DNA of 13,840 nucleotides from Candidatus Methanomethylophilus sp. UBA78 (GCA_002503545.1 DARY01000030.1:1-13840), one strand, 5' to 3'. Positions 7,552-13,840 are shown, counted from the first letter of the stretch. The notes: a model not told the origin generated them from the letters alone. A program made the numbers and translations.

Positions 7552-7721
7552 CTATTCTGTCGGTCGGGTCCGTCGTTATAAGTATCGGGATGACTTGGAA
7601 AGCCGAAATTCTGCCTGTGTGCACACGGCATCGAGAGACATCTGTGAATGATTGTTTCATTATGCTACGATTTTCCAATTATGGCGATGCATTCTCCTCG
7701 GATATTCAGCAGGATTGGAGG

Positions 7722-7739
7722 TGTCGTCTGAATACGACA
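7722..7739 (-). terminator. hairpin after the GT87-like gene, possible terminator
   Basis: TGTCGT (7722-7727) and ACGACA (7734-7739) form a 6-bp stem with a 6-base loop, starting 10 bases beyond the stop of the 7749-9047 gene. No T-tract follows on the minus strand, and archaeal termination usually depends on T-tracts, so this is weak. Confidence 0.25.
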
Positions 7740-7748
7740 GCATGGGGG

Positions 7749-9047
7749 TCATTTGCCTGTTGGTTTGGGTGCGGTGAATCTCATGGCCAGCCGTACGGCT
7801 TCGACGGTAAGCAGTATGTGCATGATGTTCCTGAGACAGATGTTCACGGTTCCCCTTATATTGAGGTCTGAAAGATCAAAGTATAGCGCAAGACCATTCG
7901 CCGTACTGAATATTGCGAATAGGATGAATATAATCAGCATCTCTGTGCGTATTTTTTTGTCTACAGAATCCAGCATGACCAGTGGGAACAGTGACATGAT
8001 CCAGATTATGTATTGAAGGGAGTACACTTTGCTGAATAGGATGAATGTCATCAGAAGGGCGAAGCAGAGCGTAGATACGACGGTGAAATCATCCGCACGG
8101 AGACCGTTCCTCTTCATCCTTATCAGGAACACCGCCATCAGCAGTAGGATGGAGAGTGCGGCAATCTCCGTCAGATGGGCCGCCAGCAGGTCCGGCAACC
8201 ATCCCAATATGTTGCGGGATCCATAGCCGTCGACAGCCGTTATGTCTCCCGGGGATATCATGTTGAACAGTATGATGAAGCCGGCGAATACAGACTCCAC
8301 CTGAAGGCCTCTGTCGGAATGGTATTGCATGTATGCGAAAGCCGTGCCCGGGTCCGAAATCAGGAAAGGTACCTCGGCAAGTAAGCATACCGCAACGGAT
8401 ATCAGAGTGTACTTTGCGATATACATCCATTGTTTCCGATACAGGAACGGGACCAGCATGGGCAGCAGGAACAGTGCCGGGTAAAGTTTCGTCATGGCGC
8501 CTGCCGCCATAATTGCAAATGCGAGACCGTATTTTTCCTTCTTATAGCACCAAAGGGAGATTATCACCAAAACCGCAGCGAATATGTCGTATCTGAAAAC
8601 GACGAATACGTTCGCAAAGACGAACATGAGCATGTAAAGGACGAGAGTGCGGTTGCGAGGAGATCCCATCTCGTTTGTGATTTTGGAGATGAAATGGGCT
8701 CCGATCAGGAAGAATGCAAAGGCGAAGAAGAGATAGCTGTAGCAGAACGTCTCCTCTGACACGGAGAATATCTTCGGCACCAGCATGAATAGCAGTGCCA
8801 GAGGAGGATATTCGAACGGATAGTCCCGGTACGGCATCTGTCTGCCGTCCACCAATTCGCTTATGTTGACATAATAATGAAGTACATCGGACCATCCGCG
8901 TTCCACTTCGATGTAGACTATGGAGAGCAGCAGGATGACCGCCGAGACAGCTATGAAGATCCTGTTCACCTTGTCTGCAGGTGAAGAGCATATGTGTTCG
9001 TCGACTGCATCGATTTTTCGAAGCAGTTTATCGCAGAATCCGGGCAC
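7749..9047 (-). CDS. GT87-like (DUF2029) polytopic membrane glycosyltransferase
   Basis: A membrane protein of 432 residues with about eleven or twelve predicted helices and a short hydrophilic N-terminus. Family landmarks are YPFEYPPLALLFMLVPK (76-92) in the first loop, RYDIFAA (152-158), GAMTKLYPALFLLP (183-196), DRGLQVES (245-252), and FSKVYSLQYIIWIMSLFPLV (338-357). These match the GT-C enzymes of GT87 and related families, which transfer mannose or another sugar from a polyprenyl-phosphate donor on the outer face of the membrane. The exact sugar cannot be read from sequence. The start is GTG at 9047; no ATG precedes the first conserved motif. A TATAAA-type box 22 nt upstream implies a leaderless message. 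It lies just upstream of the rfbF operon on the same strand and probably belongs to the same surface-glycan pathway. The fragment at 19-507 is a distant relative. Confidence 0.82.
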   Translation of the reverse strand: MPGFCDKLLRKIDAVDEHICSSPADKVNRIFIAVSAVILLLSIVYIEVERGWSDVLHYYVNISELVDGRQMPYRDYPFEYPPLALLFMLVPKIFSVSEETFCYSYLFFAFAFFLIGAHFISKITNEMGSPRNRTLVLYMLMFVFANVFVVFRYDIFAAVLVIISLWCYKKEKYGLAFAIMAAGAMTKLYPALFLLPMLVPFLYRKQWMYIAKYTLISVAVCLLAEVPFLISDPGTAFAYMQYHSDRGLQVESVFAGFIILFNMISPGDITAVDGYGSRNILGWLPDLLAAHLTEIAALSILLLMAVFLIRMKRNGLRADDFTVVSTLCFALLMTFILFSKVYSLQYIIWIMSLFPLVMLDSVDKKIRTEMLIIFILFAIFSTANGLALYFDLSDLNIRGTVNICLRNIMHILLTVEAVRLAMRFTAPKPTGK

Positions 9048-9069
9048 GGTTGACGGTATCGCACACCAT

Positions 9070-9075
9070 TATAAA
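9070..9075 (-). promoter_or_regulatory. TATA box of the GT87-like gene (leaderless arrangement)
   Basis: TTTATA on the minus strand (in TTTATAATGG). Its nearest base is separated from the GTG start at 9047 by 22 nt, the same spacing as the rfbF promoter. This predicts transcription start at the start codon and supports the GTG choice. Confidence 0.65.
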
Positions 9076-9263
9076 CATAGTTTCTGGCATCAGGATAGCG
9101 CCGCAGGAAACCGTTCATCGGATTCGCGGCATCGATGTCGGGATTCCCGCTCGGAACATGCCAGAGGATACAGCAGCAATTTGCTGTTTACCGAGGCGAT
9201 CGGCATATCGTCGTTCTTTTCCGTGGCAGCGCAAATCCCCTCGGAATCCTCTCCTGCCAACCC

Positions 9264-9271
9264 TTTTATAC
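9264..9271 (+). promoter_or_regulatory. TATA box of the rpl7ae operon
   Basis: TTTTATAC preceded by CCAACCC. Transcription would begin near 9294, leaving a leader of about 58 nt before rpl7ae with an AGAGGT ribosome site near 9340. This contrasts with the leaderless glycan promoters. Confidence 0.6.
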
Positions 9272-9352
9272 AACCATCAGATAGTCCTACTCCGCTCTTT
9301 TGGAGCCGATGAATAATGATGGTGCCGAGAGCACCTGAAAGAGGTAATTGAA

Positions 9353-9718
9353 ATGGCAGTATTCGTGAAATTCGAGACCCCCAAGGATGTTTCTGACAAA
9401 GCGTACGCCCTCGCCGAGATCGCAAGGGACAGCGGAAAGGTCAAGAAAGGAACCAACGAGGTCACCAAGATCGTCGAGCGCGGAGAGGCGGTCATCGTCA
9501 TCATGGCGACCGACGTCGAGCCCCCGGAGATCCTCGCCCACATGCCCGCCCTCTGCGACGAGAAGAACGTCCCCTACGTGTACGTTCCCTCCAAGGAGGA
9601 GCTCGGAAAGGCGATCGGACTCGAGAAGCCCACCGCCTCCGTCGCCATCGTCGACGCCGGCAACGGCAAGACCCAGGTAGCAGAGATCGCAGCGGCCGTA
9701 AAGGACCTTAAGAACTGA
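9353..9718 (+). CDS. rpl7ae: ribosomal protein L7Ae (eL8), kink-turn RNA-binding protein
   Basis: 121 residues, the usual archaeal length. L7Ae binds kink-turns in 23S rRNA and is also the core protein of box C/D and H/ACA RNPs and of archaeal RNase P. The family RNA-contact segment is visible as GTNEVTKIVERGEAVIVIMATDVEPPE (about residues 33-59). CDEKNVPYVYVPSKEELGKAIG (68-89) follows, and the C-terminal VAIVDAG is also typical. The ATG is preceded by an AGAGGT ribosome site. It is the first gene of the rpl7ae-rps28e-rpl24e-ndk cluster, with 9 bases to rps28e. Codons strongly favour C or G in third position, unlike the glycan genes to the left. Identification is secure. Confidence 0.97.
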   Translation: MAVFVKFETPKDVSDKAYALAEIARDSGKVKKGTNEVTKIVERGEAVIVIMATDVEPPEILAHMPALCDEKNVPYVYVPSKEELGKAIGLEKPTASVAIVDAGNGKTQVAEIAAAVKDLKN

Positions 9719-9727
9719 GGGATCTGA

Positions 9728-9943
9728 ATGGTCGACACCGACAGCATCCCCTCCGAGGTGGTCGAGATCATCGGCCGCACCGGAATGACCGGAGAGGCAA
9801 CCCAGGTCAAGGTCCGCGTTCTCGACGGCCGCGACAAGGGGAGGATCATCACCAGGAACATCATGGGCCCCGTCAGAATGGGCGACATCCTGATGCTCAG
9901 GGAGACCTCCAGAGAAGCCAGGAAACTCGGAATGGGAAGGTGA
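9728..9943 (+). CDS. rps28e: ribosomal protein S28e (eS28)
   Basis: A small-subunit protein of 71 residues, near the mRNA exit region of the 30S. The OB-fold family signature is clear: EIIGRTGMTGEATQVKVRVL in the first half, GRIITRNIMGPVRMGDIL in the middle, and the C-terminal hallmark LRETSREARKLGMGR. A GAGGGATC ribosome site spans the end of rpl7ae and the gap. It sits between rpl7ae and rpl24e as in many archaea. The stop codon lies within the ribosome-site region of rpl24e, suggesting coupled translation. Confidence 0.97.
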   Translation: MVDTDSIPSEVVEIIGRTGMTGEATQVKVRVLDGRDKGRIITRNIMGPVRMGDILMLRETSREARKLGMGR

Positions 9944-9948
9944 TTCGA

Positions 9949-10182
9949 ATGGTAGAGGAGAGAAAGTGCTCGTTCTGCGGAGAGATCATCCCCCCCGGAA
10001 CCGGCAAGATGTACGTGAAGAAGGACGGAACCGTGCTGTTCTTCGACACCAGCAAATGCTACAAGAACATGATCGAGCTGAAGAGGGTCCCCAGGACCAC
10101 CCTTTGGACCGAGAAGGCGCACTCCGAGAAGGACGCCCGCCTGAAGAACGCGGCCGCCAAGGCCCAGGCCCCCAAGGAGTGA
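9949..10182 (+). CDS. rpl24e: ribosomal protein L24e (eL24), zinc-finger type with one altered ligand
   Basis: 77 residues from ATG 9949. A GTG at 9940 is in frame but overlaps the rps28e stop and lacks homology. AAGGTGATT just upstream supplies the ribosome site. The fold is recognised by CSFCGEIIPPGTGKMYVKKDGTVLFF followed by SKCYKNM and the RVPRTTLWT motif. Archaeal L24e proteins normally bind zinc through two Cys pairs (C-x2-C and C-x3-C). Here Cys7, Cys10 and Cys37 are present, but the third ligand position is Asp33 (FFDTSKC). Zinc could still bind through Asp or the site could be weakened. The Lys/Ala-rich C-terminal tail extends past the core. The next gene, ndk, begins 6 bases after the stop. 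Confidence 0.95.
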   Translation: MVEERKCSFCGEIIPPGTGKMYVKKDGTVLFFDTSKCYKNMIELKRVPRTTLWTEKAHSEKDARLKNAAAKAQAPKE

Positions 10183-10188
10183 GAGCCC

Positions 10189-10644
10189 ATGGCCATGGAG
10201 AGGACGTACCTCATGGTGAAGCCCGACGGGGTCCAGCGCGGACTCGTCGGGGAGATCATGTCCCGCTTCGAGAAGAAGGGGCTGAAGCTCGTCGCCGCCA
10301 AGCTCATGGTCATCCCTAGGGAGACCGCCGAGACGCACTACGCCGAGCACAAGGAGAAGAAGTTCTTCCCGTCCCTCATCTCCTACATAACCTCCGGACC
10401 CGTTTTCGCGATGGTCTGGGAGGGGGAGAACGCCGTGCAGGTCTGCAGGAACATAATGGGCAAGACCAACCCCCAGGAGTCCGCCCCCGGAACCATCCGC
10501 GGCGACTACTGCATGGTCACCGGCGTCAACATCATCCACGGCAGCGACTCCCCCGAGTCCGCGGCCAGGGAGATAGGCATCTTCTTCAGGCCCGAAGACC
10601 TCGTCGACTACAAGAGAGATTCCGACAAGTGGATCTACGAGTGA
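10189..10644 (+). CDS. ndk: nucleoside diphosphate kinase
   Basis: 151 residues; transfers the gamma phosphate of a nucleoside triphosphate to nucleoside diphosphates through a phosphohistidine. Active-site His117 lies in the signature NIIHGSDSPESA (114-125). The N-terminus RTYLMVKPDGVQRGLVGEI and GTIRGDYC (101-108) complete the family pattern. The ATG at 10189 is preceded at good distance by GGAG inside the rpl24e end. An ATG two codons later would also fit. It closes the rpl7ae-rps28e-rpl24e-ndk cluster, an arrangement common in Euryarchaeota, and a GC-rich palindrome follows its stop. Confidence 0.97.
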   Translation: MAMERTYLMVKPDGVQRGLVGEIMSRFEKKGLKLVAAKLMVIPRETAETHYAEHKEKKFFPSLISYITSGPVFAMVWEGENAVQVCRNIMGKTNPQESAPGTIRGDYCMVTGVNIIHGSDSPESAAREIGIFFRPEDLVDYKRDSDKWIYE

Positions 10645-10651
10645 GTCGAAA

Positions 10652-10667
10652 GGGGCCCGCGGGCCCC
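10652..10667. repeat. perfect 16-bp GC palindrome after ndk
   Basis: GGGGCCCGCGGGCCCC is its own reverse complement and lies 8 bases after the ndk stop. It could fold as a strong hairpin at the 3' end of the ndk transcript or act as a protein site. A T-tract does not follow directly; the next bases are CGAAAACC and then CTTTTAAGA. Confidence 0.6.
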
Positions 10668-10674
10668 CGAAAAC

Positions 10675-10683
10675 CTTTTAAGA
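10675..10683 (+). promoter_or_regulatory. candidate TATA box of infB
   Basis: CTTTTAAGA lies about 36-44 bases before the infB ATG. Transcription would begin near 10706, leaving a leader of about 13 nt that contains GAGG as ribosome site. This suggests infB has its own promoter in addition to possible read-through from ndk. Confidence 0.5.
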
Positions 10684-10718
10684 TTTTCAGCCCGATGTTA
10701 GCGGCGTGAGGCGGTATT

Positions 10719-12467
10719 ATGGCGATAAGGCAACCCGTAGTCAGTGTTCTGGGTCATGTCGACCACGGTAAGACGAAGCTCCTGGACAGGATCAGGGGGA
10801 CCGCCGTCGGCGACCGCGAGGCCGGCGCCATCACGCAGCACATCGGTGCCACCGAGGTCCCGATAAGCCGCATCTACGAGATGGCCGGGCCCATAATCGG
10901 CAACAAGAAGTTCTCCGTGCCGGGACTGCTCTTCATCGACACCCCGGGTCACCAGGCCTTCACCTCGCTGCGCGCCAGGGGAGGGTCCCTCGCCGACCTC
11001 GCCGTCCTCGTCATAGACATCAGGGAGGGGCTGATGCCCCAGACCATAGAGTCGATACACATCCTCAGGCAGTACAAGACCCCGTTCGTCATCGCCCTGA
11101 ACAAGGTCGACACCATAGAGGGGTGGAAATCGGTGGAGAACAGGCCGTTCGTCCTGTCGGAGAGGGAGCAGCAGGACCATACGAAGCAGGTCTTCGAGCG
11201 GCACATGTACGACATCATATCGCAGCTGGCGGGCAACGGCGTGTTCGCCGACAGGTACGACAGGATCGACGACTTCACCAAGGCCGTCGCCCTCATACCC
11301 ATCTCCGCGAAGACGGGGGAGGGGGTGCCGGACCTGATGCTCATGCTCATCGGTCTGGCACAGCGCTTCCTGGAGAGCCGGCTCACCAAGGAGGAGGGCC
11401 CCGGCAGGGGGACCGTCCTCGAGGTCAAGGAGGTCAAGGGCCTGGGACAGACCCTCGACATGATCCTCTACTCCGGCACCCTGAAGACCGGCGCTTCCGT
11501 GGCCATAGGGACCAGGGGGGCACCCGTCGTCACGCGCATCAAGGCTATCCTCAAACCCAAACCCCTGGACGAGATCCGCGATCCCCGGGACAGGTTCGAC
11601 AGCGTGAAGGAGCTCTACGCCGCCGCCGGTGTAAAGATCGCCGTGCAGGATGCCACGGGCGTCATCGCCGGTGCGCCCATCCGCGTGGTGAGCGGCCCCA
11701 AGGACCCGTCCATCCAGGAGATCACCGAGGAGACCTCCATCAAGATCGAGACGGAGGACAAGGGCATAACGATCAAGGCCGACGCCATCGGTTCCCTCGA
11801 GGCCCTGGCGTACGAGGCCAAGGCCGCCGGGATACCCATCAGGAAGTACGGCATCGGGGAGATAACCCGCAGGGACGTCCTCGAGTCGTCCTACGGCAAC
11901 GACACCCACCACGTCATACTCGGATTCAACGTCGCCGTCTCCAAGGATGCGGAGGCGGAGATCGCCACCCACAGCATCAAGGTGATGACCAACAACATCG
12001 TCTACGCCCTCATCGACGATTACAAGCTCTGGCTCGACGAGTCCACCAGGCAGAACGAGACCGACAAGAGGCTGGAGTTCTCCTTCCCCGCCAAGATAAC
12101 CATCCTGCCCGACCACATCTTCAGGGTCAGCAAGCCCGCGGTCGTCGGGGTCAGGGTCCTGGCGGGCAGGATCCGCGTGGGGGAGAACCTCATAGACAGG
12201 GAGGGCAAGGACTGCGGCACCATAAAGTCGGTCCGCGACGACGACGGGAACGTCCTCAAGGAAGGCGTCCAGGGGGACGAGGTCTCCGTGGCCATAGACG
12301 GCGTCACCGTGGGTAGGCAGATCAACGAGAACGACGTGCTCTACGTTGACATGATCGAGTCCGGATACAAGGAAGTCCAGAAGATAGATCTGACCGACGA
12401 CGAGAAGCTGGCACTTTCCGATACAGTGGCCATAAAGAGAAGGGCGGAGCCGTTCTGGGGAATGTGA
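10719..12467 (+). CDS. infB: translation initiation factor aIF5B (IF-2 family)
   Basis: A GTPase of 582 residues that promotes subunit joining and initiator-tRNA positioning during initiation. G1 is GHVDHGKT (12-19), G3 DTPGH (74-78) and G4 NKVD (128-131). G5-like SAKTGEGV and the beta-barrel domain II follow. The C-terminal half carries the IF-2 domains III and IV and ends ERRxxxPFWG-like with RRAEPFWGM, typical of archaeal homologs. It lacks the long N-terminal extension of eukaryotic eIF5B, and no intein interrupts the P-loop. Start ATG 10719 has GAGGCGG upstream. Codon bias is strongly GC. Long open frames exist on the opposite strand as a by-product of that bias. Confidence 0.97.
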   Translation: MAIRQPVVSVLGHVDHGKTKLLDRIRGTAVGDREAGAITQHIGATEVPISRIYEMAGPIIGNKKFSVPGLLFIDTPGHQAFTSLRARGGSLADLAVLVIDIREGLMPQTIESIHILRQYKTPFVIALNKVDTIEGWKSVENRPFVLSEREQQDHTKQVFERHMYDIISQLAGNGVFADRYDRIDDFTKAVALIPISAKTGEGVPDLMLMLIGLAQRFLESRLTKEEGPGRGTVLEVKEVKGLGQTLDMILYSGTLKTGASVAIGTRGAPVVTRIKAILKPKPLDEIRDPRDRFDSVKELYAAAGVKIAVQDATGVIAGAPIRVVSGPKDPSIQEITEETSIKIETEDKGITIKADAIGSLEALAYEAKAAGIPIRKYGIGEITRRDVLESSYGNDTHHVILGFNVAVSKDAEAEIATHSIKVMTNNIVYALIDDYKLWLDESTRQNETDKRLEFSFPAKITILPDHIFRVSKPAVVGVRVLAGRIRVGENLIDREGKDCGTIKSVRDDDGNVLKEGVQGDEVSVAIDGVTVGRQINENDVLYVDMIESGYKEVQKIDLTDDEKLALSDTVAIKRRAEPFWGM

Positions 12468-12488
12468 TCCCCTCCCGAACGAAATCCG

Positions 12489-12610
12489 ATCATCTGGCAC
12501 ATATACCGCCGCAGGCCGCATCCGTCACGCCGTGTATCAAAATACAATCATCTGGCACATGTTCTCGGGGGAGTATCCCCCATCCGTTCCGGATTCGTCT
12601 TCTGGCATTT
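12489..12610 (+). repeat. direct repeats ATCATCTGGCACAT with a degenerate third copy
   Basis: ATCATCTGGCACAT occurs identically at 12489-12502 and 12547-12560 (58-base period). A degenerate copy, GTCTTCTGGCATTT, lies at 12597-12610, 50 bases on. The core TCTGGCAY also occurs in the spacer upstream of rpl7ae. These may be binding sites for a regulator of translation genes. Confidence 0.6.
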
Positions 12611-12659
12611 CCGGGATCCGGCCGCGCCGGAGCACGGCGATGCGGCCGTGCCGTACCGG
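12533..12659 (+). ncRNA. chain of four hairpins; structured RNA or infB 3' UTR/terminator
   Basis: Stems by eye: TGTAT/ATACA (12533-12546), GGGGGA/TCCCCC around GTA (12567-12581), ATCCG/CGGAT around TTC (12582-12594), and GCACGGC/GCCGTGC around GATGCG (12632-12651). The last is flanked by CCGG/CCGG (12627-12630 and 12656-12659). No match to tRNA or to a named archaeal RNA is recognised. It may simply be the end of the infB transcript. Confidence 0.3.
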
Positions 12660-12721
12660 GAGCTCTGTAAGGCTTTCAGCGCCGTGAGTCCCCTCCCTTG
12701 CCGGACATCCCCCATCCCGAT

Positions 12722-12732
12722 AAATATATAAG
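12722..12732 (+). promoter_or_regulatory. strong TATA box of the rps6e-aIF2-gamma operon
   Basis: AAATATATAAG is close to the archaeal consensus and stands out in GC-rich surroundings. Transcription would begin near 12754, giving a leader of about 13 nt that contains AGGTG (12756-12760) spaced 6 bases from the rps6e ATG. Confidence 0.8.
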
Positions 12733-12766
12733 CGGACCCCCGTTAGGGAGCCCCACAGGTGTTCAA

Positions 12767-13165
12767 ATGGCAGACTTCAAAGCTATTGTCAACGATGTGA
12801 AGACCGGCAAATCCTACAACGTTGCCGTGTCTGGTCACCACGCGAACTCCCTGGATGGTAAAAACATCGGGGAGATCGTGGACGGAATTTTCGTCGGACT
12901 TCCCGGATACAAACTGAAGATCACCGGCGGCAGCGACAGGACCGGAACCCCCATGAGGTCCGACCTCCCCGGAAAGAAGAGGGTCAAGCTCCTCCTCTCC
13001 GACGGACTGGGATTCCACGAGAAATACCCCGGAGAGAGGAAGAGAGTCGCAGCCCGCGGTTCCACCATCTCCTCCGAGATCGTCCAGATCAACATGGCGG
13101 TCACCGAGTACGGCCCCAAGCCCATCGAGGAGCTCATGGCCGGCAACGGGGAGAAGAAGGAATGA
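12767..13165 (+). CDS. rps6e: ribosomal protein S6e (eS6)
   Basis: 132 residues, close to the usual archaeal length; a small-subunit protein lacking the long phosphorylated tail of eukaryotic S6. The signature block GGSDRTGTPMRSDLPGKKRVKLLLS lies in the middle, followed by PGERKRVAARGSTISSEIVQIN. ATG 12767 is chosen because it follows the TATA box and AGGTG at proper distances. The frame is open upstream to 12698, but that stretch spans the promoter. It overlaps the next gene by ATGA (13162-13165), so S6e and aIF2-gamma are translationally coupled, a pairing conserved in many archaea. Confidence 0.97.
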   Translation: MADFKAIVNDVKTGKSYNVAVSGHHANSLDGKNIGEIVDGIFVGLPGYKLKITGGSDRTGTPMRSDLPGKKRVKLLLSDGLGFHEKYPGERKRVAARGSTISSEIVQINMAVTEYGPKPIEELMAGNGEKKE

Positions 13166-13840
13166 AGGTACAGAAGCAACCCGAGATAAACATCGGGATG
13201 ATTGGACACGTCGACCACGGGAAGACCACCCTCACCAAGGCACTTTCCGGCGAGTGGACCGACCGTCACTCTGAGGAGATCAAGAGAGGGATCTCCATCA
13301 GACTCGGGTACGCAGATGTAGCCTTCTACAAGTGTCCCAACTGCGAAGGCTCCGCCGCATACAGCACTTCTACGACGTGCCCCAGATGCGGAGCCGAAAC
13401 GAAGTTCCTCAGGGCGATCTCGTTCGTGGACGCCCCCGGGCACGAGACGCTCATGGCCACCATGCTGTCGGGCGCCGCCCTCATGGACGGAGCCCTCCTG
13501 CTGGTCGCGGCCAACGAGCACTGCCCCCAGCCCCAGACCAAGGAGCATCTCATGGCGCTGTCGATCATCGGCATCGACAAGATCGTCATCGTGCAGAATA
13601 AGATCGACATAGTCACCCGCGAACAGGCTATGAAGAACTACAGGGAGATCAAGGAGTTCGTCAAAGGCACCGTCGCCGAGAACGCCCCGATCATCCCCGT
13701 CTCCGCCAACCGCGGGGTCAACATGGACCTACTCATCGAAGCCATCGAGAAGCACATCGTGGCCAACGTCGAGAAGGACACGTCGCTCGACCCCATCATG
13801 CACGTCGCGCGCTCCTTCGACATCAACTCCCCCGGAACCA
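13162..13840 (+). CDS. eif2g: translation initiation factor aIF2, gamma subunit (partial, runs off the window)
   Basis: The first 226 codons are visible and open to the window end; the full protein is usually about 410 residues. It is the GTPase subunit of aIF2, which carries initiator methionyl-tRNA to the ribosome. Motifs seen are G1 GHVDHGKT (15-22), the switch-1 region ending SEEIKRGISIRLGYAD, G3 DAPGH (90-94), NKID (146-149) and VSAN (180-183). A zinc knuckle with Cys58, Cys61, Cys73 and Cys76 (CPNC and CPRC) separates it from EF-Tu/aEF1A and SelB-like factors. The ATG overlaps the rps6e stop, with AAGGA upstream. Identification is secure; only the C-terminal half is missing because of the window edge. 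Confidence 0.96.
   Translation, partial: MKVQKQPEINIGMIGHVDHGKTTLTKALSGEWTDRHSEEIKRGISIRLGYADVAFYKCPNCEGSAAYSTSTTCPRCGAETKFLRAISFVDAPGHETLMATMLSGAALMDGALLLVAANEHCPQPQTKEHLMALSIIGIDKIVIVQNKIDIVTREQAMKNYREIKEFVKGTVAENAPIIPVSANRGVNMDLLIEAIEKHIVANVEKDTSLDPIMHVARSFDINSPGT

Larger units (their letters stand above)
7521..7748. other. spacer between the GT87-like gene and rfbF
   Basis: 228 bases without a convincing gene. It holds the rfbF TATA box at the left end and a small hairpin (TGTCGT/ACGACA, 7722-7739) just beyond the stop of the upstream GT87-like gene. Both flanking genes are on the minus strand, so this spacer separates two transcription units of one locus. Confidence 0.5.
9048..9352. other. 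divergent promoter region between glycan locus and ribosomal operon
   Basis: 305 bases between divergent genes. It holds the TATA box of the GT87-like gene near 9072, that of rpl7ae near 9267, and two oppositely oriented TCTGGCAT motifs (9083-9090 plus, 9158-9165 minus). A small inverted repeat CAGCA/TGCTG lies near 9180. No gene is evident. Confidence 0.55.
12468..12766. other. structured spacer between infB and rps6e
   Basis: About 300 bases without a gene. It contains a 14-base direct repeat, a degenerate third copy, four short hairpins (12533-12659) and the rps6e TATA box. The region could combine the infB terminator and 3' UTR with upstream control of rps6e, or encode an unannotated structured RNA. 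Confidence 0.55.

Noticed and set aside
7521..7631. N-terminal extension of rfbF to 293 residues
   Set aside because: No conserved sequence precedes KAVILAGG, and the extension would cross the rfbF TATA box.
9574..10539. 321-codon minus-strand frame across rpl7ae, rps28e, rpl24e and ndk
   Set aside because: It lies opposite four well-recognised genes and has the same compositional-shadow character.
10698..12521. 607-codon open frame on the minus strand opposite infB
   Set aside because: The plus strand encodes an unmistakable aIF5B. The antisense frame is low-complexity (Gly/Asp/Val/Leu-rich) and is a by-product of strong GC third-position bias.
1..13840. CRISPR array, tRNA, rRNA, transposase, intein or toxin-antitoxin pair
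   Set aside because: No regular repeat-spacer array, cloverleaf, transposase motif or intein splice signature was seen on either strand. The P-loops of infB and aIF2-gamma are uninterrupted.

Overview
The window is archaeal. Its right third carries archaeal/eukaryotic-type translation genes in a typical archaeal order (L7Ae, S28e, L24e, Ndk, aIF5B, then S6e and aIF2-gamma). Promoters are TATA-box type. High-GC translation genes next to a glucose-derived sugar locus would fit a Euryarchaeote of the Thermoplasmata, perhaps a Methanomassiliicoccales-like methanogen. That placement is inference from gene content; the window has no diagnostic marker.

Layout, left to right. (1) 1-1333 is AT-rich and gene-poor. 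It holds the N-terminal part of a membrane glycosyltransferase (minus strand) that looks broken near the window edge, a small protein of unknown function (minus) and about 330 bases of AT-rich sequence. (2) 1376-2539 (plus) is an AT-rich membrane acyltransferase of the acyltransferase-3 family. It converges on the next block with 12 bases between stop codons. (3) 2552-7520 (minus) is a tight four-gene operon: rfbF, rfbG, rfbH and a thiamine-diphosphate (ThDP) enzyme resembling acetolactate synthase and YerE. The first three enzymes convert glucose-1-phosphate to a CDP-3,6-dideoxy-4-keto-hexose. The fourth, by analogy with YerE of yersiniose synthesis, could attach a two-carbon acetyl branch from pyruvate. 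(4) 7749-9047 (minus) is a GT87-like polytopic glycosyltransferase, a plausible user of lipid-linked sugars in the same surface-glycan pathway. (5) 9353-10644 (plus) is rpl7ae-rps28e-rpl24e-ndk. (6) 10719-12467 (plus) is infB (aIF5B). (7) 12468-12766 is a structured intergenic stretch with direct repeats, hairpins and a strong TATA box. (8) 12767 to the end (plus) is rps6e overlapping the start of the aIF2-gamma gene, which runs off the window.

The left two thirds are an accessory surface-polysaccharide locus and the right third is core translation machinery. Base composition changes between them, from AT-rich at the far left, through intermediate, to GC-rich with strong C/G third positions in the translation genes. 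The most interesting item is the apparently complete front end of a branched-chain dideoxy-sugar pathway in an archaeon. Smaller points are two promoters whose TATA boxes lie exactly 22 nt before the start codons (leaderless mRNAs), and a TCTGGCA motif shared by the spacers upstream of two translation operons.
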